The notes below the pieces were generated by a model. The model did not search any database and was not told the DNA's origin. It was given only the letters and a program-made list of their open reading frames with translations. Shown here piece by piece: positions 24,968-33,125 of a stretch of 64,000 nt of DNA. This stretch comes from Candidatus Heimdallarchaeota archaeon. Lineage in GTDB: Archaea > Asgardarchaeota > Heimdallarchaeia > JABLTI01. Position 1 is the first letter of the stretch; each line of letters opens with the position of its first letter. Location of the stretch: NCBI GenBank assembly GCA_019056785.1, contig DXJV01000005.1:1-64000 (forward strand), read 5' to 3'. A program made the translations under genes and the position numbers.

Positions 24968-25281
24968 TGAGAAAAATTCTCCTTTAGCCATTGATCCAAG
25001 TTTGCAAAGGTTTCTTCTAAAATCTTTTGAATAACTTCTTCTTCAGCTTTCTGACGCTGAGGTCGCGTCAGTAGTAATTCGGCATTAATAATCAATTCTT
25101 TACCGGTATTGTAATTGACATCCACAATAATTTCGTAATTCTTTACTGTTGCTGGAGCAACTCGCTTTTCGAGAGTGGTATGAATGAAAGAATGCACTGT
25201 TTCTGAAATCTTGAGTAGGTCGTCCTCTGTGAGTTCCCGCAAACCAAGATTTACTATTGCTAACTTTTTTTCGTCTTTCAC
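24964..25281 (-). CDS. DUF3194-type small archaeal protein
   Basis: This is a 105-residue alpha/beta protein matching what I know of the archaeal DUF3194 family in size and position, between prefoldin beta and a DHH phosphoesterase. The sequence has an N-terminal helix (EDDLLKISETVHSFIHTTL), a two-strand section (NYEIIVDVNYNTGKELIINAELLL) and a C-terminal amphipathic helix (EEEVIQKILEETFANLDQWL). The start is GTG 25281 with only a weak Shine-Dalgarno sequence. Its function is not known. The constant neighbours suggest a role in RNA processing or nascent-protein handling. Confidence 0.75.
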   Translation of the reverse strand: MKDEKKLAIVNLGLRELTEDDLLKISETVHSFIHTTLEKRVAPATVKNYEIIVDVNYNTGKELIINAELLLTRPQRQKAEEEVIQKILEETFANLDQWLKENFSQ

Positions 25282-25312
25282 GAGAATCTACCAAAAAGTT
25301 AGTAAGTATGGT

Positions 25313-25663
25313 TTATTTACCACCTTCGAAAGCGGCTTTCAGCTCTTTCTCAATCTCATCGAATTGCTTCTTGAGTTTGTTCAAGCTCTTTTCTGAAAGT
25401 TCTATGCGCGTTTTAGCTAATTCTTTTTGATCTTTCAGTTTAGTTTTCGTTTCTTTAATGGTAGATTTTACCAGTAACCGCCCGATGCTTCGATAACAAA
25501 TCTCATCATCAGGTCGCTCTTCAATTTCCTTTAAAGCTTTATCGATATCCATTTGTTCAATTTTCAGTGCTTGTATCTGTTGTTGCACTGAACCAATTTG
25601 CTGTTGGAGAGATTGGTAACGTTTAATTTTTTCCTCTAATTGTGGGCTTAATCCTTTTGCCAA
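25313..25663 (-). CDS. pfdB: Prefoldin subunit beta
   Basis: Prefoldin is a hexameric chaperone of two alpha and four beta subunits that holds unfolded proteins and passes them to the thermosome. The product is about 116 residues, normal for beta, with two long coiled-coil helices (SPQLEEKIKRYQSLQQQIGS; KDQKELAKTRIELSEKSL) flanking a beta hairpin (DDEICYRSIGRLLVKST). TTG 25663 has a GGAGG sequence seven bases upstream. The longer open frame to 25729 adds 22 residues unlike the family. It heads the pfdB-DUF3194-DHH operon, which may run on into the ECF genes. Confidence 0.93.
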   Translation of the reverse strand: MAKGLSPQLEEKIKRYQSLQQQIGSVQQQIQALKIEQMDIDKALKEIEERPDDEICYRSIGRLLVKSTIKETKTKLKDQKELAKTRIELSEKSLNKLKKQFDEIEKELKAAFEGGK

Positions 25664-25830
25664 AGGGAATCCTCCTTTTATCTGATTTACAACAACGAAA
25701 AGTGCCTTTAAATAAACTTTCGGTAGCAATCATAAAGAAGGAGAAAAGTTTTTTCTTTTCATTATCCAAATTTTTTTAATTATGTTGTGTCAATTCCTTT
25801 TTTACAAAGTCCAAAAAGGATTAATTGCGG

Positions 25831-27054
25831 ATGACTGTCTACTTGGCTTTTCTGTTGCACATTTACCAACCTCCTACACAGAAAGCAAAAGTGTTAAAAC
25901 AAGTCATTAAGGAATCTTATGAACCTCTTTTTGCAACCTTGCTAAATTATACTTCTACCAAATTGACCTTTAATATCAATGGTTCGTTACTCGAGTTACT
26001 CGAGTTATATCAAGAAGAAGGGTTATTGGGTGACATCCGGAAAGCTGTTTTTTCCGGTCAGATTGATTTAGTTGGTTCGAGTTGTTATCATGCCATTTTA
26101 CCATTAATACCAAAAGAAGAGATTATTCGCCAAATCGAACTGAATGAAAAACTTCATGATAGAATCCTGGGACAAGGGGCAATCGCTTCTCACGGTTTTT
26201 GGCTTCCAGAGATGGCTTACGATCATCGGGTTATTGAACCCCTCGTCGAGAAAAATTATGCTTGGAGTGTTCTCTCGAGTGTTGCTTTACCAACAAAGGA
26301 ATTGCCCCAAAATTTCATCCCCACAGTGAACGGTTCCTTTTCTACTTTTTTCAGAAATGACCTTCTCTCAAATTTCATTTCTTTTAAACATCCAACTGTT
26401 GAGAACTTTTTTAACCAGATGCTTAAAGGGAAAAATGTCCGAGAAGATAGTTATGTCATTCTGGCAATGGATGGGGAGACATATGGCCATCACGTGAAGG
26501 GGCTTGTTGAAGACTTTCTTGCACCATTGATCTCTAAAGTACAAGACGATCCTGATGTAACTTTTGCGAAGATAGCTGATTTGCCGGCATTGTTTAAAGA
26601 GCGACGGGCAGTTGTTCCACGTTCAAGTTCATGGTCAACAACAGAGGAAGACATTCAACGTGGGATACCTTTTCCCTTGTGGTCTGACCCGAATAATCAT
26701 ATTCACAATTTACAACTATTGGTAATGAACCATACCCTTCATTTGGTGGCAACGGCACAACAGTACCAAAAGCTGAAAAAATTCGCCCAGGAAGAAACTA
26801 TTCAGCAGAAGTTTCAGAATTCCCGTTCATGGTTAGACCGGGGATTGCACAGTTGTCAACTCTGGTGGGCATCAAAACGCCCCTGGTATTCTGCGGAAAT
26901 GATTTTGGAAGGTTTGAATCAGCTGATTCTGGCAGCATCTGAAGCATTAAAAGTTATTCTTTTTACAAGCGAAAAGGAGGAAGAGAAAAAGAAAGCTATG
27001 GCTATTTTTGATGAAATTTTTCACGCACAAAAAGAGATTTACTTAACTGTTTAA
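25831..27054 (+). CDS. Glycoside hydrolase family 57 enzyme
   Basis: This GH57 protein of about 407 residues belongs to the family of amylopullulanases, 4-alpha-glucanotransferases and alpha-galactosidases in archaea. The family marks are the early LHIYQPP segment, the NINGSLLELLELY region, the nucleophile region GFWLPEMAYD and the acid/base region LAMDGETYGHHVKG. A C-terminal helical part with aromatic residues (SCQLWWASKRPWYSAE) is also typical. The start is ATG 25831; TTG 25825 is two codons longer. No signal peptide is seen, so it probably acts on intracellular alpha-glucan, with the convergent GT4 gene, whose end it overlaps by 12 bases. Confidence 0.92.
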   Translation: MTVYLAFLLHIYQPPTQKAKVLKQVIKESYEPLFATLLNYTSTKLTFNINGSLLELLELYQEEGLLGDIRKAVFSGQIDLVGSSCYHAILPLIPKEEIIRQIELNEKLHDRILGQGAIASHGFWLPEMAYDHRVIEPLVEKNYAWSVLSSVALPTKELPQNFIPTVNGSFSTFFRNDLLSNFISFKHPTVENFFNQMLKGKNVREDSYVILAMDGETYGHHVKGLVEDFLAPLISKVQDDPDVTFAKIADLPALFKERRAVVPRSSSWSTTEEDIQRGIPFPLWSDPNNHIHNLQLLVMNHTLHLVATAQQYQKLKKFAQEETIQQKFQNSRSWLDRGLHSCQLWWASKRPWYSAEMILEGLNQLILAASEALKVILFTSEKEEEKKKAMAIFDEIFHAQKEIYLTV

Positions 27055-28320
27055 TTGCTTTTCTTTTTGCTGTGTTGTTTTTCTTTTTGTTACAGTTTGA
27101 TATTTTAAATGGTCTTTTCGCGTTTTCCACCAATGGTTGCGCCATTCTTTGAAGATTTTTTGATAAATTTCAATTGTTTGGTCCGCAATAATCTCCCAGT
27201 CAAAAACATGAATCAATTTTTCATAGGCATTTTTGACTATTTTTTGGCGTAATTTTTCATCATCCAGCAATTTTATCAGTGCTTCAGCGATGGCATGCGA
27301 ATTATCCGGTGGGACTTTATAACCGGTCCAATGGTGATCAATGATCTCTGAAAGCCCTCCCACATCTGAAACGACTACTGGTGTTTTCGTAGCCATTCCT
27401 TCGAGGGCGACGATCCCGAATGGCTCATATGTTGAGGGAACGACAAGAATATCGGCAACGTTCAAATAGGCAAGAAAATCCTCTTCAGGAAGGTAGCCTG
27501 TAAACAGTACTTTGTTATTTAAACCGAGTTCTTGAGCAATGCGCTCGAGCTCTTTCCGGTGCCAACCTTCGCCGGCAATAACGAATTTTGTATTTGGTTT
27601 TTTTTCCAAAACCGCAGGAATTGCTCCCAGCAAAACATTAACCCCTTTCTCCGGGACCAAACGGCCAATATAGGCAACTATTTTTTCTTCGGGTTTAGCA
27701 TATTTCAAGTGATGTTTTTTCTGTTCTTCTTTTGATAATTTTATATTGAACTCTTTATAACGAACTCCGTTTGGAATGATACTCATTTTGTCTTGTGGGA
27801 AGTCAAAGGCGAAATGACAAAGTGATTGCATATATTGGCTACAAACAATCAAATGCCATGATTCTTGGATGAGCAAATTCTCAATCTGATCAATCATTCG
27901 CTGACCATCATTGTAGAGCCCATTCCGTCTTCCTCGCTCGAGAGAATGAATCGTCACCAATAAGGGTTTTCGGAAGAGGTGTTTAAGACCTATAGCTGCC
28001 AGTGCAACGAGCCAGTCATGAGCATGGATGATATCGATGTCATATTTTCTGACAAGTTCAATAGCCTTTTGCTCCATCAAGAGGTTCATATTGAGGTCCC
28101 AATGAAGGAAGTCCGGTGCAGGAATTGCATAGGCATCAAAGCGATGGACATGAACCCCATTAACAACTTCATACTCCTTTGCGCCGGGAAAGCTGCAGGT
28201 TAAAATATGAACTTCTAAACTTTTTTGCACAAGCATTTGTGAGAGATCATTAACATGGGCCGCCAAGCCACCTACTTTGAATGGGGGAAATTCCCAACTA
28301 AGCATTAGTACACGAAGCAT
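27043..28320 (-). CDS. GT4 glycosyltransferase, glycogen synthase-like
   Basis: This is a 425-residue GT-B fold glycosyltransferase. The N-terminus MLSWEFPPFKVGGLAAHV is close to archaeal GT4 alpha-glucan synthases, in which the KVGGL loop binds nucleotide sugar. Also visible are HAHDW, IPNGV, AYIGRLVPEKG and the EX7E motif EPFGIVALEGMA. The last 40 residues are basic and probably disordered. With the adjacent GH57 enzyme and the half-GT gene it suggests storage alpha-glucan metabolism. The precise acceptor is unknown; it could also be a general surface-glycan transferase. Confidence 0.88.
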   Translation of the reverse strand: MLRVLMLSWEFPPFKVGGLAAHVNDLSQMLVQKSLEVHILTCSFPGAKEYEVVNGVHVHRFDAYAIPAPDFLHWDLNMNLLMEQKAIELVRKYDIDIIHAHDWLVALAAIGLKHLFRKPLLVTIHSLERGRRNGLYNDGQRMIDQIENLLIQESWHLIVCSQYMQSLCHFAFDFPQDKMSIIPNGVRYKEFNIKLSKEEQKKHHLKYAKPEEKIVAYIGRLVPEKGVNVLLGAIPAVLEKKPNTKFVIAGEGWHRKELERIAQELGLNNKVLFTGYLPEEDFLAYLNVADILVVPSTYEPFGIVALEGMATKTPVVVSDVGGLSEIIDHHWTGYKVPPDNSHAIAEALIKLLDDEKLRQKIVKNAYEKLIHVFDWEIIADQTIEIYQKIFKEWRNHWWKTRKDHLKYQTVTKRKTTQQKEKQLNS

Positions 28321-28325
28321 CTTTT

Positions 28326-28967
28326 TTAGCTCTCCTCCTTGTACTCTGAGGGCAATAAAGTAAGGTACTGTTGAAAAATCTTCGGCGCAATTTTTCTCTG
28401 ACGTATTTTTTGGGTTATAACTTTCGCTGGATCTAAATTATATTCTTCAATAGCATTCAACATCAATTGGTCTGTATCCACTAAAATTAAATCTACATTT
28501 TTTAGTGCTTTTTCTTCAATCTTTTTTAATCCTTGATGATAAGGGAAGTGAGCATTCTCTCTAGATATCTGTATGGAAGTGGTTGTATAAACAACTTTAG
28601 GTTGAATGTTACCATCCCACGGAACAAGCAAAGGGAGTGTCTGCCATTCAAATAAATGGATGATATCTACTTGATGTTCATGCATGATCGCAGCAATGGC
28701 TGCTTGATAAGCGCATTTAAGATTTAATATGATGGTTAAGTCAGAAATGTTATTTGGTATGTGATTTGGAATTCGATTAACAACAATTCCATTCTCATTC
28801 GTAATGTCCGAACGCCAATCATCGAATGTAACGACCCAAACATTTGTCTCCTTTTTCAGGCAGAAGGTGGCAAGCTGAAAGACAACATCACTGATGGGTG
28901 AGAGTCGTCGAGGTGGATATTCAAATGAAACTAGAATTACACCTGATAAGGATTTTTCGCTAGTCAT
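28326..28967 (-). CDS. Half-length GT4-like protein (N-terminal domain only)
   Basis: The 213 residues match only the N-terminal half of a GT-B glycosyltransferase: GVILVSFEYPPRRLSP, WVVTFDDWRSD, IIHLFEWQTLPLL and DLILVDTDQLMLNAI. The KVGGL-type loop is replaced by RLSPIS, and the nucleotide-sugar-binding C-terminal domain with EX7E is absent. It ends at a normal stop five bases before the full-length GT4 gene, with no remnant of the second domain between them. It therefore looks like a maintained single-domain protein rather than a fresh frameshift. It might pair with the full-length enzyme as a regulatory or acceptor-binding subunit, which is inference. Confidence 0.7.
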   Translation of the reverse strand: MTSEKSLSGVILVSFEYPPRRLSPISDVVFQLATFCLKKETNVWVVTFDDWRSDITNENGIVVNRIPNHIPNNISDLTIILNLKCAYQAAIAAIMHEHQVDIIHLFEWQTLPLLVPWDGNIQPKVVYTTTSIQISRENAHFPYHQGLKKIEEKALKNVDLILVDTDQLMLNAIEEYNLDPAKVITQKIRQRKIAPKIFQQYLTLLPSEYKEES

Positions 28968-29061
28968 TTATTTATCCACTCTTGTTCAATATTTCTCTGT
29001 AGCTCAAAGGATAAGCTTTACATTTTATACTAAGAGAATTGGTCGTTTCAGCATTTAATTG

Positions 29062-29298
29062 TTAGGTGAAAATCGCTGCCACAGCGATAATTCCTTTCCC
29101 CAGAAGGAAGTACCTATCGTTAAATTGTCCAATATATCCTTGTTCAACCAATTCTTTGATGATTTCTTCTAAATTATACCCAGGGATATTTTGAATCAGA
29201 TTATTTAGTTCTTCAAAAGTAAGGGCTGATTTAGGTTTAGTGATGCCATTTGAAAAAAGTAAATGGCAAACATGAAAGAGCTTATTTGTTTGAGCCAT
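29062..29298 (-). CDS. Small winged-helix-like protein
   Basis: This is a 78-residue protein that fits a single winged-helix domain: helix 1 (NKLFHVCHLLFSNGI), helix 2 (LTFEELNNLIQNIPG), recognition-type helix 3 (NLEEIIKELVEQGYI) and a wing strand (GQFNDRYFLLGKGI), ending with a hydrophobic AVAAIFT. It could be a DNA-binding regulator or a protein-interaction module like other winged helices in this window. It is a single gene on the minus strand with short AT-rich gaps on both sides. No close family is recognised. Confidence 0.5.
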   Translation of the reverse strand: MAQTNKLFHVCHLLFSNGITKPKSALTFEELNNLIQNIPGYNLEEIIKELVEQGYIGQFNDRYFLLGKGIIAVAAIFT

Positions 29299-29370
29299 TT
29301 TATCACAGTATTTGATTTAGGTTAGGGCATTAAAAAGATTTTCAATAACTCCTATGAAAAACTGCTTTTA

Positions 29371-29922
29371 TTATCGTAACACCGGTGGTTCAATTTCTTC
29401 TGTTTGAACGATTTCTATTTCAATGTCAGTCGAAGAGACTCTCCCTGAGAAGATGACTGAATATTGGTTGTCAGCTTTCCGGTAACGAACAATATTGTAT
29501 TCCCCTTCTCCTTCATTAAAGTAGATATAAAGTAAAACCTCTGCAAGGTCTTTGAAATAGGAGCCACGAAGTACTTTGGAAATATCAAATTTTGATTGTA
29601 ATGGAATCCTTACCACAAGTAAAATGTCATCTTCAAATGGTCTGAAATTTTTCCCTTTAGTATAGCGGAGCATAATTTGTCCTAATTGTCTATCACATCT
29701 CGGGCAAAACGGTTTCAATTGCCCATGCACCATTCGAAAACCCACCCCTCGTTTGCACAGATAAAGAATGCCATCATTCACGCAATAGTAGGAACCATGT
29801 AAAAATCGATCATCAAAACTACTAATCTTGAAAATCCGTCCATAGGGACAACTGACGCAGGGTGAATCACAATCTAGATAAATGTCACTCAATTTACAAT
29901 TGCTCTCCAGTGTTTTATTCAT
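29371..29922 (-). CDS. Cys-rich putative metal-binding protein
   Basis: This is a 183-residue protein of unknown family with nine Cys in its first 80 residues. They are spaced as CDSPCVSCPYG, then YYCVNDG, LCKRG and FCPRCDRQLG. The CxxC-type pairs suggest one or two zinc or iron-sulfur sites. The C-terminal half is beta-rich (ILLVVRIPLQSK; LLYIYFNEGEGEYNIVRYR) and ends with an acidic tail. ATG 29922 is the only reasonable start. It stands alone, with a 229-base divergent gap to the PfkB gene. Confidence 0.5.
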   Translation of the reverse strand: MNKTLESNCKLSDIYLDCDSPCVSCPYGRIFKISSFDDRFLHGSYYCVNDGILYLCKRGVGFRMVHGQLKPFCPRCDRQLGQIMLRYTKGKNFRPFEDDILLVVRIPLQSKFDISKVLRGSYFKDLAEVLLYIYFNEGEGEYNIVRYRKADNQYSVIFSGRVSSTDIEIEIVQTEEIEPPVLR

Positions 29923-30151
29923 TAAACTAAATAATGAATCATGTACCTATTTATCTTATAGACTGATTACTTAAAAGATTAACTTATCTCATTAAAAGAT
30001 TGTTGCCTAAGAAAAAGGCTCGTTAAAATGTTCTTTTTTACACCAAACGAATCTTTTGAAAGAAGGGCTCTGTTAGTTGCTTTTTCAAAGCGCGTGAGGA
30101 TTAAATAGCGAAAGGAGAAATTAATAAATTAAAGAAGATACTGGTAGAAAT
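29923..30151. promoter_or_regulatory. Divergent intergenic region before PfkB gene
   Basis: These 229 bases separate the leftward Cys-rich gene from the rightward sugar-kinase gene. The region is AT-rich, with two similar AAAAGATT-containing stretches (near 29972 and 29994) and a TTAAATA box A-like element near 30102-30108, about 45 bases before the kinase ATG. No tRNA-like fold or open frame stands out. Confidence 0.3.
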
Positions 30152-31114
30152 ATGAAGTATATTGGCTCAATTGGTGAGGTTTTAATTGATTTCATTGCTC
30201 AAGAAAGACAGCAAAAAGACTCTGTCGCTACGTTTCTCAAATTGCCGGGTGGTGCTCCTGCGAACTTTGCAGTTGGAATTGCAAGGTTAGGAGCCAAGGT
30301 GCGTTTTTTCGGAAAGGTGAGCGATGACCCTTTTGGCCAATTCTTAGTAAAAAAACTTGCCGAAGAGGGTGTGGGGATTGAAAATCTTGTCACCGCGAAA
30401 AATGGCGAAAAGACATCACTAGCGTTTGTCTTTCTAAATGCTTCAGGTGAACGGAGTTTTCTTTTTTATCGAGAGAATGCTGCGGATGCAGCCCTCACTC
30501 CTGAAGAACTTGATCCTTTACTGTTTAAGGACCTCCAATATCTTCATTTTGGAGTGATCTCTTTATTAAGCGAGCCAAGTAAAAGTGCAACCTTCAAAGC
30601 GATCGAGTATTGTAAAAACAATGGTGGAGTTATTTGTTTCGACCCAAATATCAGGAAAGATTTACTTCGTAATGAAGAGGAATTTCGAGCGCTACTTAAC
30701 GCTGCCCTCCAAACAGTGGATATCTTTTATCCATCAGAAAAAGAGCTGACTTTTATTCTTGACCGAAAAATGCCCCCTCAGAAGGCCATTCTCGAGATAA
30801 TGGCAAACTATCCGTTGAAAATTGTTGCTTTAAAATTAGGGAAGGATGGTTGCCTCCTAAAATCACGAGACGGCTTTTTCTCCACAATACCTTCTTTCGA
30901 AGTGCCAGTAGTAGATACAACAGGAGCAGGTGATGGCTTTAATGCCGGGTTCATTTTCGGGCTGTCACAAGGCATGTCGCTCGAGGAAGCAGGAATATTA
31001 GGTAATGCTGTGGGTGCCTTGGTTGTCGGGAAAAAAGGAGCAATGACTGCTTTACCGACTCTAACAGAATTGAAGGCTTTTTTGACTGCTCAGAAGATTC
31101 AAATATTAAAATAA
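30152..31114 (+). CDS. PfkB-family carbohydrate kinase (fructokinase-like)
   Basis: This is a 320-residue ribokinase-fold sugar kinase. Family marks are the GGAPANFAVGIARLGAKV segment (PfkB signature 1), the FFGKVSDDPFG and SFLFYRENAADAALTPEEL regions common in fructokinases, and the anion-hole/catalytic DTTGAGDGFNAGF (signature 2). It phosphorylates a furanose or ketose, most likely fructose, with ATP; the exact sugar is not fixed by sequence. It is followed after about 24 bases by a glutamine amidotransferase-like gene, so the two are probably co-transcribed and may act in sugar or amino-sugar metabolism. Confidence 0.9.
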   Translation: MKYIGSIGEVLIDFIAQERQQKDSVATFLKLPGGAPANFAVGIARLGAKVRFFGKVSDDPFGQFLVKKLAEEGVGIENLVTAKNGEKTSLAFVFLNASGERSFLFYRENAADAALTPEELDPLLFKDLQYLHFGVISLLSEPSKSATFKAIEYCKNNGGVICFDPNIRKDLLRNEEEFRALLNAALQTVDIFYPSEKELTFILDRKMPPQKAILEIMANYPLKIVALKLGKDGCLLKSRDGFFSTIPSFEVPVVDTTGAGDGFNAGFIFGLSQGMSLEEAGILGNAVGALVVGKKGAMTALPTLTELKAFLTAQKIQILK

Positions 31115-31138
31115 AGTTTGACTTATAAAGTGTTAACC

Positions 31139-32200
31139 GTGTGTCATCTTGCTGGTTTTATCACCAAAGAAAAGAATGTCGTGCCTTTTATACTCAATTC
31201 TTTGGAAGCTCAAGAAGCAATCATTGGCGGGCAAGCAACAGGGCTTGCCGTCCTAGCTAATTCTACTGTTCGTTTGGCAAAGACAATTGGTCCTGTGCGC
31301 GATTTTCGAGACCAAAACAAAGAACTGCCTGTTGCTTCGATTGGCATAGGACACACGCGTTATGCCCTTAAGAACCTTCTATATGCAGAGACGAATAGCA
31401 CAGAAAAATCTCATCCTTTCTGGGACAGTAAAAAACAGTTTGTAACAATGCATAATGGAACAATCACCAATTATCAATTGTTTGTTCATGAATTAGAAAA
31501 GAAAGGTTATTCCTTTAGGTCGAAATCGTCCTATCGTAATGAGAATGATGAGGAAGTTGTTGACTATTGTGATAGTGAGATTTTTAGCTTTCTTCTTGAA
31601 GAAGCACTAAAAGCGGGCACTACAATAAAGACTGCAATAAGGGAGATTTGCAGGCAATTCGAAGGACAATTTGCTTTTGTTATCTTGCATCCCGCGTACC
31701 CTGAGACTATCTTTATTGCTAATTGGGCGCAACCACTTTTTATTGGCACTAATACAGAAAGTTCGTTTTTCACCTCCTTTCTCGAAGGCTTCGAGCCAGT
31801 AGAACAAATTCTCAACAGAAAATTTGCTCCGCAGAAAAACGCACTAATAACACTCACTCCTGGCAAAGCAGTAATTGAAACTCTTCTACCTGAACGCTCT
31901 CCACCGGCTTATGAACCCGAGGGTGTCGCTTTTGAAGCTCTTATTCTAAAAGCATTGCGCGAAAATCACAATGATCTTGGGAGAATCTATTATTACTTTA
32001 AAACTGCTTATAATGAGCTGGGACTCTCTGAGGAACAGCTGACTGCTTTAGATAAGCAAGGTTTTACTTTTTCACCGTTGATTTATGCAACTTTACAACG
32101 ATTAGAACAACAAGGCATTATTTACAGGAAAAAAGAGCTCGTCTGGGAAGGTGGAGTTAGCCATACGCCTCGATTCCGCTTTTATCTGAAAGAGGGATAA
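31139..32200 (+). CDS. Class II glutamine amidotransferase domain fused to a winged-helix-like domain
   Basis: The N-terminal 250 residues match the class II (Ntn) glutaminase domain of GlmS/PurF: CHLAGFI, IGHTRYAL, TMHNGTITNYQLF, CDSEIFSFLLEE, FEGQFAFVIL and PLFIGTNTES. The longest frame starts at TTG 31118 and buries the Cys. GTG 31139 stands immediately before the TGT codon, so starting there gives Met-Cys and frees the nucleophile, as in the family. No sugar isomerase or phosphoribosyltransferase domain follows. Instead the last 95 residues are helical with a winged-helix-like end (FSPLIYATLQRLEQQGIIYR). It could be a glutaminase subunit or a sensor. It lies just after the PfkB kinase. 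Confidence 0.82.
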   Translation: MCHLAGFITKEKNVVPFILNSLEAQEAIIGGQATGLAVLANSTVRLAKTIGPVRDFRDQNKELPVASIGIGHTRYALKNLLYAETNSTEKSHPFWDSKKQFVTMHNGTITNYQLFVHELEKKGYSFRSKSSYRNENDEEVVDYCDSEIFSFLLEEALKAGTTIKTAIREICRQFEGQFAFVILHPAYPETIFIANWAQPLFIGTNTESSFFTSFLEGFEPVEQILNRKFAPQKNALITLTPGKAVIETLLPERSPPAYEPEGVAFEALILKALRENHNDLGRIYYYFKTAYNELGLSEEQLTALDKQGFTFSPLIYATLQRLEQQGIIYRKKELVWEGGVSHTPRFRFYLKEG

Positions 32201-32324
32201 AAAAAAGTGTTTGAAAAAAATTAGAGGAAGTTTGCATTTCTTTTTATAGGTAATATATTAAAAAAAAGATAGTTGTAAAACAGTTTGTAGAAAAGAACCT
32301 CCTTTGAAGGCAAAAAAAGGTTTG

Positions 32325-33125
32325 ATGGCTGAAATGAACGAGGAATTAATTATTGAGACAAAAGACCTTTGTAAAAGCTTTGGTCAAAAACAAGTGCTAA
32401 AAAATGTTTCTCTGCATGTCCCCAAAGGGTCAATTTATGCTCTGCTGGGACCAAATGGCGCTGGAAAGACGACCACAATCCGTATTTTAACTGGGATAAT
32501 GAAGCCAACATCAGGCGAAGTAATTGTGCAAGGCATTAATGTCGTAGAGAATCCTGAAGATATTCGCGCAGAAATTGGGATCTTGTCACAAATGAGCGCC
32601 GGTTATAAAGATATTAAAACTCGAGATAACATCCTATTATTCACTTCAATTGTTGGCGTAGATAAAGCTCTAGCGTCGGAAAAAATGGTTGAACTGTTAG
32701 AACGCCTTGAAATGGCCGATAAATTGGATCTAAATTTTGGCAAGCTCTCCGGAGGGGAAAAGCGGGTGGTTAACTTGGTGCGAACAATTATCTCCAGTGG
32801 AGAACTCATTGTCTTGGATGAGCCTACTACTGGTTTAGATATCGCCAGAGCTAAAAAAGCACGAGATATAATTCAAGAATTAGTTGTGAACGAAGGGAAG
32901 ACCGTTCTAATGTCTTCACACATCACTTCGGATCTCGAAGACTTAGCAACCTATACCGGCATCTTAAAAGAAGGCGAATTAATCTTTGAAGGAACAAAGA
33001 AGGCAGTAATAAAACAATTTGCTCCTGATGGGAATTTTGAAATGGCAATTATCAATGCTTTTGAAAATGGTTCAAAAAACTTCCAAAGTTTAGAAACAAC
33101 AGAGGATTTACTGGAGGGCACATGA
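32325..33125 (+). CDS. ABC transporter ATP-binding protein (second ABC-2 exporter)
   Basis: This is an ABC ATPase of about 266 residues with Walker A GPNGAGKTTT, a Q-loop LSQMSAG, a signature reading KLSGGEKRVV, Walker B LIVLDEPTTGLD and the H-loop SSHI. The sequence is of the multidrug/Na+-export (NatA-like) type. ATG 32325 has AAAGG just upstream; the longer frame begins at TTG 32304. Its stop overlaps the next gene's ATG by four bases, so the ATPase and permease are coupled. The substrate is unknown. Confidence 0.93.
   Translation: MAEMNEELIIETKDLCKSFGQKQVLKNVSLHVPKGSIYALLGPNGAGKTTTIRILTGIMKPTSGEVIVQGINVVENPEDIRAEIGILSQMSAGYKDIKTRDNILLFTSIVGVDKALASEKMVELLERLEMADKLDLNFGKLSGGEKRVVNLVRTIISSGELIVLDEPTTGLDIARAKKARDIIQELVVNEGKTVLMSSHITSDLEDLATYTGILKEGELIFEGTKKAVIKQFAPDGNFEMAIINAFENGSKNFQSLETTEDLLEGT

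Noticed and set aside
25988-26006. Tandem 9-base repeat TACTCGAGT in the GH57 gene
   Set aside because: It encodes a Leu-Leu-Glu-Leu-Leu-Glu helix in frame and is best explained by coding plus the general abundance of CTCGAG.
28326-28967. Half glycosyltransferase as a frameshifted gene
   Set aside because: No part of a second GT-B domain is found in any frame before the next gene, and the stop is followed at once by an intact start. A recent frameshift is not supported.
29923-30151. Possible tRNA or small RNA gene in the gap
   Set aside because: No cloverleaf, GTTC loop or CCA-like end could be assembled. The same holds for 38018-38321 and 58677-58909.
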